DNA of 64,000 bases from Nitrospira sp. (GTDB taxonomy: Bacteria > Nitrospirota > Nitrospiria > Nitrospirales > Nitrospiraceae): the NCBI GenBank assembly GCA_024330965.1, contig JANDJL010000014.1, forward strand, positions 1-64,000, written 5' to 3'. Below, piece by piece: positions 8,041 through 15,643 of the stretch (within the stretch, counting starts at the first letter, position 1; each line of letters begins with the position of its first letter). The notes beneath the pieces were generated by a model. That model made no database searches, had not been told where the DNA came from, and saw nothing but the letters and a program-made list of their open reading frames with translations. A program made the translations under genes and the position numbers.

Positions 8041-10686
8041 CTGGTCTCGCGAAAGTTTTGCCAGGCGCAAAACGAAGGCTCGTTCTTCCGCTTCACTGTT
8101 CACTTCCCCGTTCAATCGCGCGTCAAGTAAGCGGCTCAGGATTTCCTTAAACTGCGGGCCGGGCTTGAGTCCCATCTCCTGCAAATCCGTTCCCGAGAGC
8201 GCCGGTTTGACCTGCCGATAGGTCGTAAGGAAGGCCGACACCCGGCGTTTCACCAGATCGCCCTTGCTCTTTGCCATGAGGCCCAACAACGCCTCGTCGG
8301 AAAGGCCGGACAATAGTCGATAGATGTCCGCCGGTTTGAGAGTGGATGCCCGTTCCAACCGGCGCATGATGTCGCGGCAGCCGCTTCGGACCGACCGAAG
8401 CGTGGATGTCTCGGCTTCTGAAAAAGAGAATCGTTTGAGCACCTCGGCCACAGCCCGTTCCGGCAACATTTCCAACAGCCCTGTCATATAGACCAACCAA
8501 ACGTCCATGTTACGATTCAAGTACAACAGCCGATACCAATCGATCACCTGTTCGATGGAGCTCAACAAGGTCCGCAACCGATCGGACCAACTCAATTTAG
8601 GATGGATGAATCGAAGCAAATCGAACTCCGCCCAGCGTCTGATGATCTGTTTCGGTTCCCGCTCGGACAACGACAGTTTCAGCTCTTCCAACAGTCTGTG
8701 ACCGGACAGCCGGTCGAACAGGTTCATTTTGACGGCACCGGCGATCAGGGCGGCGGTATCGCGCCCCAAATGGAAGCCGAACCGGGCCTCGAACCGAATG
8801 GCGCGAAACACGCGCGTCGGGTCTTCGACGAAACTGAGCCCGTGCAGGACGCGGATGACCTTGTCATTCAAATCCCGTTGCCCGCCGTAGAAATCGAGCA
8901 CGTCGCCGAACCCCTTGCCGTTTAAGCGTACCGCGAGCGCGTTGATGGTAAAGTCGCGGCGATAGAGATCTTTCTTGATAGAACTTTGCTCCACGGTGGG
9001 GAGTGCGGTGGGATATTCATAATACTCGGTTCGGGCCGTCGCCACATCGAGTCTGAATCCATCCGGCAGCACGATGATCGCCGTCCCGAACCGTTCGTGC
9101 GTCTTGACCCGAGCGCGCCATGTCTGCGCGAGCCGACGAGCGAAGGCAATGCCGTCTCCTTCAACAACAAGATCAAGGTCTAGATTTTCAATTCCCAACA
9201 GCAGATCCCGCACACAGCCGCCGACGACGAACAGCGACACGCCGCAGCGATCGGCCAGGTGTCCCGCTTCTTCCAGCAACGTCACCACGCGATGTGGCAA
9301 ACGGCTCCGCAACAACGACGTGACGTTGCGGCGCGGTCGTCCGGTTTCGAGTTCGGTCTCGCCCGCTTTCATGGTCCTCATTCTGGCCGGCTTCAACACG
9401 TCGTCGTGCAATGTCCGCAAAAGGTCCGTTCGGGTAATGACGCCGACGATCTTGTCTCCTTGCAGAATCGGAACGAACCGCTGGTTGCGCTCGATCATGG
9501 CCGTTTCGACGTCGTGAAACGGCGTCTCCGGCTTGGCGGTATAGGCGTCGGTCTGCATGATCTCACGCACCGGCATGTTTCCAAGCCGATGGAACAGAGC
9601 CTTCTGAATCAATTCACGACTCACGATGCCGACGTAGCGGCCCTGTTCGTCTATAATGGGAAACACATTCAGCCCATAGGCCGTCATCCGCTCACCGGCC
9701 TCCGCGACGGCCACATCCACCTCGATCGTCTTGACGGGGCGGGTCATGACGTCCTGCGCGAGCAACGTCGGCCGATAGTGCGTCGTCAACAGACGAACCA
9801 TCTTTTCTTTGACTTCCGCGAGCGTGGCGCGCTTGACCGTCGCGGCCGCCGCCACGGCGTGGCCGCCGCCGCCGAATTCCCGCGCGATCCATCCCACATC
9901 GATTTCAGGCCTCCGGCTCCTGCCGATGACCTCCACTCGATCATCCATCGTCACGGCCACGATCACGGCATCGACGCCCTGCAATTCCGCGAGCATGTGT
10001 ACGACGCCGGCCGCTTCTCCCCGGCAACGATCGACGGTGCTCGTCGCCACCAAGACTTTGCGGCCTTCAAGGTAGTGCACTTCGCTGTGTTCCAACAAAT
10101 CATTCAAGAGAGCAATGGCGTCTGGATCGAGCGGGCGGCGGAGCGTCTCCGTCACAACCGTCAGATCCGCACCGGAGGTAATAAGGAAGGCACCCGCTTC
10201 CAAATCTCGACCGGTCGTGGACGAGAACCCGAACGATCCGGTCTCTTCATACAGACCCAAGGCCATAACAGTCGCCTCAAACGGCGTAATCTCTATCTGA
10301 CGTTGTCGAAGCTGCTCAACGAGAATCGTCGTCGTCGCCCCCACCGGTTCGATGACAGAGTGCGTGGAACGACCGACGCAGACCGACTCCGGCTTACAAT
10401 GGTGGTCATAGACCACCACCTCCACGGCTTGGTTTTCGATGCAGGATTTGAGAGAACCGAGACGGGAAGGATCCTGGGTATCGACCAGAATCAGGCGGCT
10501 GACTTGATTGAGATCAAGGTCTTTGAGTTTGGTAAGGCCTAGATCGTGAACGGCCAGAAAGTTGCGCACCGTTTCTTGCGCCCCGGCCGGCAGAACCAGC
10601 TTGGCGCTCGGAAACAGTTTTCGCGCCGCCACCATGGAGGCCAGACCGTCAAAGTCGGCGTTGGCATGAGTGGCAATGACCTCCAT
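8032..10686 (-). CDS. DHH-CBS-tRNA nucleotidyltransferase fusion (CCA/A-adding or poly(A) polymerase type)
   Basis: This is an 884-residue fusion of three modules. Residues 1-310 form a DHH/DHHA1 phosphoesterase (THANADFDGLAS, VYDHHCKPE, and the GGGGHAVAAAATV motif of DHHA1). Residues about 315-440 hold two CBS domains, which usually sense adenine nucleotides. Residues about 470-880 form the class II nucleotidyltransferase: the head motif FVVGGCVRDLLLG, the DLDLVVEG metal carboxylates, the RRDFTINALAV motif and the helical tRNA-binding body. Proteins of this layout in other bacteria include A-adding tRNA nucleotidyltransferases and poly(A) polymerase-like enzymes, so the exact activity (CCA, A only, or poly(A)) is open. 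The ATG at 10686 directly begins the DHH domain. Confidence 0.85.
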   Translation of the reverse strand: MEVIATHANADFDGLASMVAARKLFPSAKLVLPAGAQETVRNFLAVHDLGLTKLKDLDLNQVSRLILVDTQDPSRLGSLKSCIENQAVEVVVYDHHCKPESVCVGRSTHSVIEPVGATTTILVEQLRQRQIEITPFEATVMALGLYEETGSFGFSSTTGRDLEAGAFLITSGADLTVVTETLRRPLDPDAIALLNDLLEHSEVHYLEGRKVLVATSTVDRCRGEAAGVVHMLAELQGVDAVIVAVTMDDRVEVIGRSRRPEIDVGWIAREFGGGGHAVAAAATVKRATLAEVKEKMVRLLTTHYRPTLLAQDVMTRPVKTIEVDVAVAEAGERMTAYGLNVFPIIDEQGRYVGIVSRELIQKALFHRLGNMPVREIMQTDAYTAKPETPFHDVETAMIERNQRFVPILQGDKIVGVITRTDLLRTLHDDVLKPARMRTMKAGETELETGRPRRNVTSLLRSRLPHRVVTLLEEAGHLADRCGVSLFVVGGCVRDLLLGIENLDLDLVVEGDGIAFARRLAQTWRARVKTHERFGTAIIVLPDGFRLDVATARTEYYEYPTALPTVEQSSIKKDLYRRDFTINALAVRLNGKGFGDVLDFYGGQRDLNDKVIRVLHGLSFVEDPTRVFRAIRFEARFGFHLGRDTAALIAGAVKMNLFDRLSGHRLLEELKLSLSEREPKQIIRRWAEFDLLRFIHPKLSWSDRLRTLLSSIEQVIDWYRLLYLNRNMDVWLVYMTGLLEMLPERAVAEVLKRFSFSEAETSTLRSVRSGCRDIMRRLERASTLKPADIYRLLSGLSDEALLGLMAKSKGDLVKRRVSAFLTTYRQVKPALSGTDLQEMGLKPGPQFKEILSRLLDARLNGEVNSEAEERAFVLRLAKLSRDQSV

Positions 10687-10925
10687 GGCCGTATTCTAAC
10701 ATCAGTTCTGTTCGTGAAGGCTTGTTTTTCCGGCGGCTCCTTTGTTGTTGATCATCCGCAGGATCAGATGGTTTCACCCTTGCCAGCGGCTTGAGGTGAC
10801 ACGTCACCGCAGAGTGTTCGCTCCGTGCTCACGATAGAGACGGCTTCTTTTACTTTTATAGGACAAGCACCACCACCTTCGATGGTTGGATGGTCGGATT
10901 CTTTTTTTCGTTTCATGCTTCCCTA

Positions 10926-11663
10926 TTACGGCTGTCTGGTAAATATGATATCGCCATAGTAGGCGATCGCTTGTTCGCTCGTGTTGTCGGTATCCGTCAT
11001 GATGGCGACACCGTTGATCATTGGCGGTTCTTCTCCGAAGGCGTTCTTATAGTCTTCATGGATATTGCGCGATTCTTCTATCCATCGCCCGATATTCTTT
11101 GGACCGCTTTGCACGACGATCATCTTCACGAAATCTGTATAGGCGTTGTCGATGATCGTCCCGACCGGAGTCTTCGTTTCCCATATGTAGTTGATCGCCG
11201 CGATCGGAATGTCTCCGAATAACGCCCGGCCCGCCATGAATTTGAGCTTCTTGGCAACACTCACCTTACCGGGTTCATACTCGAACGTGATGTAGAGCCG
11301 CGCCGGATAGTCGTCTCCATCTTTTTTGGTGACGTCACTCTTTTGGATTATGTTTTCGACCTTCCACTTCCACCGGATGATCGGAAATTCTTTGGGGTCG
11401 ATCCTCACCTCCTTGATCAAACCGGAGGCGGACGACTCACTCACGGCCTTCACGGCAACCTGTTCGCCGTCCCTGACCAGCTCATAGGTCGTCGGTTTGG
11501 GGATCTTTTTAAACGTCAGTGGCTTCCATCCCTCGGGTAAGCCGGACGCCTGATGCTGAGCGGAGAATCGAGCCACCTCGATGATCCGTTCGTCGCCCCC
11601 CCACGACAGCGCCACAAGCGAGGCGAGCCACAGGATGAGACAGACGACATGCCGCTGCTTCAT
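10926..11663 (-). CDS. DUF3047 protein, exported
   Basis: This 245-residue protein begins with a signal peptide (hydrophobic stretch to about residue 23, then GGDERI). The body has the marks of DUF3047: GWKPLTFKKIPKPTTYELV, RWKWKVENII and ARLYITFEYEP, with a C-terminal GDIIF. The family is thought to be periplasmic and its role is unknown. It is the last gene of a three-gene operon with a flavin disulfide reductase (19 bp upstream) and a TVP38 membrane protein, suggesting a shared envelope or redox task. No function is claimed. Confidence 0.8.
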   Translation of the reverse strand: MKQRHVVCLILWLASLVALSWGGDERIIEVARFSAQHQASGLPEGWKPLTFKKIPKPTTYELVRDGEQVAVKAVSESSASGLIKEVRIDPKEFPIIRWKWKVENIIQKSDVTKKDGDDYPARLYITFEYEPGKVSVAKKLKFMAGRALFGDIPIAAINYIWETKTPVGTIIDNAYTDFVKMIVVQSGPKNIGRWIEESRNIHEDYKNAFGEEPPMINGVAIMTDTDNTSEQAIAYYGDIIFTRQP

Positions 11664-11682
11664 CGCAAAAGGCTCTTTCTGA

Positions 11683-13239
11683 TCATTCTTTCCTCATCCA
11701 CGCAAATAGTTTGACAAGGAGCCGCTTCATTCCTTCCGTAAAATGGGCTTTGCGCCATAGATTGACGACCTTCTTGTTGACCTCGGCCTGGGTCGGATAG
11801 GGATGGATCGTCCCCGCAATGACCTTGGCTCCGCGACCGGCCTTCATCAAGACGGAAAATTCATTGATCATCTCGCCTGCGTGGGCCGCCACGATGGTCG
11901 CCCCCAGGATCTTATCTGTGCCTTTCTGGAGATGAATTCTGGCGAACCCTTCTTCTTCCCCATCAAGGATCGCCCGATCGACTTCGTCAAGCGCATAGGT
12001 GTAGGTTTCAACCTCGACCCCCTTGTCTTTCGCCTCCTGCTCATACAGGCCGACATGGGCGATCTCCGGATCTGTATAGGTGCACCAGGGCATCACTAAC
12101 GAATCGATGTCGGCATACCCCAATCCGAATGGATGGGGAAACAAGGCGTTCTGAATCACGATCTGCGCCATCGCGTCGGCGGCATGGGTGAACTTGTAGC
12201 GGGAACAGACATCGCCAGCCGCGAAAATAGAAGGATTGGACGTTTGGAGCCGCCGATTCACATTGATTCCTTCAGGACCGTGATCCACACCGGCGGCGGC
12301 TAATCCCACCCCGTCCACGTTTGGCGTCCGCCCCGTCCCAACCAAAATTTGATCGACCGTCACATAGTGTCTCTGGCCGTGCGAAGTGAGCACAAGCCGC
12401 TTGCCAGCCCCCGTTTTTTCCACGGCCAAATCTTTGCCGCAACAGAGGATCTGCACACCATCCTTTTCCATTTGCCGGCGGACGATATCGGCCGCGTCCC
12501 GGTCCTCTCTTGGCAGGACACCATGAAGGGCTTCGATCAGATACACCTGACTGCCGAACCGAGCAAAAGCCTGGGCCATCTCGCATCCAATCGGTCCGGC
12601 CCCGATGATCCCTAGCCGTCTCGGTAATTCCCTTAGCGAGAACAGGGTTTCATTGGTGAGGTACCCCGCCTCCGCCAATCCCGGGACAGGTGGAATCGAC
12701 GGACGGGTACCGGTGCAGATCGCAGCCTTGACAAAACGAATCATCCGGTCGCCGGCGGGCCCTTCAACCCGCAGCGAGTCGGCACTCGCAAAACGGCCGG
12801 CTCCGAGATAGACGTCCACACCGAGTGTCGCATAGCGGTATACAGAATCGTTACGGCTGATGCGCGCGCGCAGTTTTCTCATGCGCCCCATCGCGGTCCC
12901 AAAATCAAAAATCGCTCCCGGCGGAACCTGAATACCAAAGTCTTTGGCGCGATGGAGATCTGCCCAGACCCTCGCAGCGCGAAGAAGGCCCTTTGACGGC
13001 ACACACCCGACGTTCAAACAGTCGCCACCCATGGCCCGCCGTTCGATCAAGGCCACTTTGGCGCCGAGCGTTGCCGCGACGATCGCCGTGATCAGGCCGG
13101 CCGTCCCCGCGCCAAGCACCGCGAGATTGTAGCGGCCGTCCGGTTGCGGATTGACCCAATCAGATGGGTGGACATTGGCGAGGAGCTGCTGATCATATTC
13201 GTCGCCCGGCAGGATAAAGAATCCCTCATTCAGGCTCAT
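11683..13239 (-). CDS. FAD-dependent pyridine nucleotide-disulfide oxidoreductase (mercuric reductase-like)
   Basis: This 518-residue flavoprotein has the group I disulfide reductase layout: FAD motif LGAGTAGLITA, redox-active pair in GGDCLNVGCVPSKG, NAD(P)H motif IGAGPIGCEMAQAF, and second FAD motif IFAAGDVC. The C-terminal catalytic pair is present in HPYPTQAE (His-Glu). It resembles dihydrolipoamide dehydrogenase and mercuric reductase but lacks an N-terminal HMA domain. The C-terminal Cys pair needed to bind Hg(II) is also absent: the end reads LFAWMRKE. A true mercury role is therefore unlikely. Enzymes of this type next to TVP38 genes are common and uncharacterised. Its start overlaps the TVP38 gene by 14 bp, so the two are translationally coupled. 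Confidence 0.85.
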   Translation of the reverse strand: MSLNEGFFILPGDEYDQQLLANVHPSDWVNPQPDGRYNLAVLGAGTAGLITAIVAATLGAKVALIERRAMGGDCLNVGCVPSKGLLRAARVWADLHRAKDFGIQVPPGAIFDFGTAMGRMRKLRARISRNDSVYRYATLGVDVYLGAGRFASADSLRVEGPAGDRMIRFVKAAICTGTRPSIPPVPGLAEAGYLTNETLFSLRELPRRLGIIGAGPIGCEMAQAFARFGSQVYLIEALHGVLPREDRDAADIVRRQMEKDGVQILCCGKDLAVEKTGAGKRLVLTSHGQRHYVTVDQILVGTGRTPNVDGVGLAAAGVDHGPEGINVNRRLQTSNPSIFAAGDVCSRYKFTHAADAMAQIVIQNALFPHPFGLGYADIDSLVMPWCTYTDPEIAHVGLYEQEAKDKGVEVETYTYALDEVDRAILDGEEEGFARIHLQKGTDKILGATIVAAHAGEMINEFSVLMKAGRGAKVIAGTIHPYPTQAEVNKKVVNLWRKAHFTEGMKRLLVKLFAWMRKE

Positions 13240-13963
13240 GATGTCCTCTTGCCGCCCGTCGGTCGTCGGCCGTCCTCCCGGACCATCTCTTATAGACGAC
13301 CGGCGTCAACGCGAGAAGCCCCAGCAAGATGAACGCGCTGATGACCTGCGGAGAGGCGATCTCCTTGAGGGAATTGATCGAGCCAAGCTGCCGCCCCGCG
13401 TAGGCATAGACAAACGAGCCAGGAATGATCCCCAGCGCCGTGGCCGACACGTAGGTTCTCACGCTCATGCGAGTCAGCCCTGAAACAAGGTTGAGCACGA
13501 AAAAAGGAACGATGGGAATTAGCCGCAACGTCAACAGATAATTAAACGCGTGGCGAGCGATCCCCTCCTGCAGCGGACCCAACCAGGCGCCAAACCTCTG
13601 CTCGACCCACTCGCGCAATAAGTACCGTGCCGCGACAAACGCGATCGTCGCACCTGTCGTGGCGCCGATGTTAACGAACAAGGTTCCCCACACACTGCCG
13701 AAGAGAAACCCGCCGGCCAACGTCAGAATTACGGCGCCGGGAAGGGCAAGCCCAGCCACCACTACATAGATCAAGATAAACAAGGCAACCGAAACCGTGT
13801 ACCGCTCTTCCGTAAAGGTAAGCAGACGATCACGGTGTTCTTTGAGAGATTCCAAAGAAAGGTAGCGACCTACGTCAAGATAATACAATGTGCCAATCGT
13901 GAGAACGATCAACAGAGCGAGTACGACCTTGCTTTTAGGAGAAGGAGCGACCGACTGAGTCAT
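13226..13963 (-). CDS. TVP38/TMEM64 family inner-membrane protein
   Basis: This protein of about 245 residues has 5-6 membrane segments and the VTT/SNARE-associated (DedA-like) core. The first segment is VVLALLIVLTIGTLYYLDV. The family pattern continues with GAVILTLAGGFLFGSVWGTL, TGATIAFVAARYLLR, LLTLRLIPIVPFFVLN and the Gly-rich end GIIPGSFVYAYAG. TVP38/DedA relatives include lipid scramblases and undecaprenyl-phosphate flippases. The ATG at 13963 was preferred over a GTG at 13978; neither has a clear ribosome site. It is the first gene of the operon with the disulfide reductase and DUF3047. Confidence 0.85.
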   Translation of the reverse strand: MTQSVAPSPKSKVVLALLIVLTIGTLYYLDVGRYLSLESLKEHRDRLLTFTEERYTVSVALFILIYVVVAGLALPGAVILTLAGGFLFGSVWGTLFVNIGATTGATIAFVAARYLLREWVEQRFGAWLGPLQEGIARHAFNYLLTLRLIPIVPFFVLNLVSGLTRMSVRTYVSATALGIIPGSFVYAYAGRQLGSINSLKEIASPQVISAFILLGLLALTPVVYKRWSGRTADDRRAARGHHEPE

Positions 13964-14172
13964 AAAATTTTCGCGCACCCGTGTAACGCGCTCGCCGTAT
14001 CATGGGGGCATCCGGATTGACTGTCAACGTGTATTCACTCGATGGCCGATGTACGACGATCACGATCCGATCAAGATGATCTCCGTCAACCCGCCGCGGG
14101 ACAGGATCGACAAAGACCAACGTACACGGTGAAGAAGAGGAACGGGAAGGCGAATGGGTTACTGCGAATGGA

Positions 14173-14421
14173 TTACTGATTGGGGGCCCGTACCGCCGCG
14201 GCTGCTCCATCCAGCGCGGTTCCAAGCCGCTCCAACCAGGCACGTTGGGTTCTGCAAGGTCGCGAAGGTTCTCCGGCACTCTTAACGGGATAGTGCTGAG
14301 ATGAGCAGGATTTGGGAGGCAGGTTGGTTTGTGAACTGATGGTGGATCCCGTGGATCCTTCCTGCGTCGCGCATCCTAGACTGAGTAAAAGAGGGAAGAG
14401 GGCAAGGGTGATCGGACGCAT
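14173..14421 (-). CDS. Small putative lipoprotein
   Basis: This ORF of 82 residues starts MRPITLALFPLLLSLGC, a short signal with a lipobox (L-S-L-G-C), so Cys17 would be lipidated. A GGAG ribosome site lies 8 bases before the ATG at 14421. The mature part has two further Cys residues and ends in an Ala-rich helix. I recognise no family. The signal and ribosome site together make it plausible as a real gene, but it is short and isolated. Confidence 0.5.
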   Translation of the reverse strand: MRPITLALFPLLLSLGCATQEGSTGSTISSQTNLPPKSCSSQHYPVKSAGEPSRPCRTQRAWLERLGTALDGAAAAVRAPNQ

Positions 14422-14451
14422 GGCATGATCTCCGGGATAAGGTAACGCCAA

Positions 14452-15061
14452 CGGGTTCTCTATTGCTTCGGCGGATCCCGTTTACAGTTGACTGTCGAAT
14501 CAAAACGGCATCATGGAACACCTCTGTTATCCAGGCCGTGAACACTCACTGTTGAGTCTAGCAGGATATCGCCGGTTGTCTACCAATCCCTCGTTTTCCG
14601 TCGATCGGGCCGCGTGAGCTTCCCGCCATAACAATTTCATGCGCTTGACCAGACTTGGCCGGGAAGCGACGAGACAGGCGATACAGCCCGGTCGAGAGAA
14701 CCATGCAGCTCAAGGGCTGAACGTCAAATTGATGGGGAGACCCAACGCATTTGAAAAGAGGGGCACGAAACCGTCTCGTGGATCAGGAGACGCTGCTGTA
14801 CGCCTCAACGCCGGCAACAGCCTCCTTCTTCACACATGAATCGGAACCTTCATGATCAAAGAAAAGCTTGCTTGCTCGGATCAGGGCCTGTGTGCACCAT
14901 GTGGGGAAAACAAGCGCGCGGCGTAACGCATCATGCTCTCAAACTATGACGGGCATGGTGCACATGATGCGATGGAGCGTCACTAGGGTGAGAGTTGATG
15001 GGCTTCGGGATCGTCCCCCTGGTACCGTCATCAAAGAACGATCGTTCCCGGCAAGAAATCA
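14452..15061. other. 610-bp gap with overlapping inverted repeats
   Basis: No gene is supported. The notable content is a set of inverted repeats between 14891 and 14971, listed separately. A 66-codon open frame at 14639-14839 has no ribosome site and no recognisable content. The gap separates two minus-strand units, the ydb genes to the right and the small lipoprotein gene to the left, so it may hold the end signal of one and the promoter of the other. Confidence 0.4.
14891..14971. repeat. Two inverted-repeat pairs sharing one overlapping arm
   Basis: TGTGCACCATG (14891-14901) is the exact reverse complement of CATGGTGCACA (14954-14964). CGCATCATG (14927-14935) is the exact reverse complement of CATGATGCG (14963-14971). 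The two right-hand arms overlap by two bases and form one 18-base element, so two hairpins could compete or form side by side in a transcript. Function is unknown. Confidence 0.5.
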
Positions 15062-15397
15062 TTACTTTTTTATCCACCCATTCGGACCTTCAATATAGTG
15101 TCCAGGCTCTGTTTTTTCGATCGCCTTTTCCCCGGCCAATGATTCAACAACGCTTAACGTCGTCCCGTCACGACGGGCGATATTCTGATAGGCTTGCCGC
15201 CTCTTTTCGTTGATGTCCGTCACCAGTTCCCGGGCCTCTCGGTTTGTGGGATCAACAAGGCCTAAATATCCGTTCCTTCTCTCGCCAACCAACCCCTTTG
15301 CTTTTGCCTCTTCCAGAGAAAGGGCGAAAAGAGGATCGGAATAGATCAGACACCCCAGCAAGACACTCGACACAATCCATCGTATCCATCGGGCCAT
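15062..15397 (-). CDS. ydbL: YdbL-family protein (DUF1318)
   Basis: This 111-residue exported protein has a signal peptide over residues 1-26 (cleavage likely after LFA). The mature part fits the YdbL/DUF1318 family: LEEAKAKGLVGERRNGYLG, then EARELVTDINEKRRQAYQ and the end GHYIEGPNGWIKK. In enterobacteria YdbL is encoded with YdbH and YnbE and is thought to modulate that envelope bridge. Here it is the last gene of the same set, 15 bp after ynbE, which strongly supports the call. Confidence 0.88.
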   Translation of the reverse strand: MARWIRWIVSSVLLGCLIYSDPLFALSLEEAKAKGLVGERRNGYLGLVDPTNREARELVTDINEKRRQAYQNIARRDGTTLSVVESLAGEKAIEKTEPGHYIEGPNGWIKK

Positions 15398-15412
15398 AGG
15401 ATATCCCCAGCG

Positions 15413-15643
15413 CTAAAAGAGCCCGCTCTCTTTCGACAACACTTTGTCCAACTCCTTGTCCACTCTGACCCGAACCTCATGGTCGATCTTAACGTTTAAG
15501 TTGATGGTGATCGGTTTCTCAGGTGCCGCCACCTCAACGCGCGGGGTGCAGGCGACGCTAAAAACCAGCATCTCTCCCGCCCCCAGCAAACCTATCAATA
15601 TGCAGACCGCACGACTTGGTATGGAACGTTTTTTAATGATCAC
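15413..15643 (-). CDS. ynbE: YnbE-family outer-membrane lipoprotein
   Basis: This 76-residue lipoprotein has a signal stretch ending in the lipobox FSVAC and a short mature part. The strand-rich ITINLNVKIDHEVRVRVDKE is typical of YnbE. YnbE is known to stack as beta-strands onto the C-terminus of YdbH, helping to complete a lipid bridge to the outer membrane. Its ATG overlaps the ydbH stop codon by 4 bp (ATGA type), showing tight coupling. The lipidated Cys is about residue 32, because the ORF starts with a longer than usual N-region. Confidence 0.88.
   Translation of the reverse strand: MIIKKRSIPSRAVCILIGLLGAGEMLVFSVACTPRVEVAAPEKPITINLNVKIDHEVRVRVDKELDKVLSKESGLF

Noticed and set aside
9259..10542. 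Long plus-strand open frame (427 codons)
   Set aside because: It is the antisense shadow of the DHH-CBS-nucleotidyltransferase gene, whose motifs are unmistakable; composition is His/Arg-rich as expected of a shadow.
11683..13239. Mercury resistance (merA) assignment
   Set aside because: The redox Cys pair is shared by all disulfide reductases; the C-terminal vicinal Cys pair and the HMA domain of MerA are missing.
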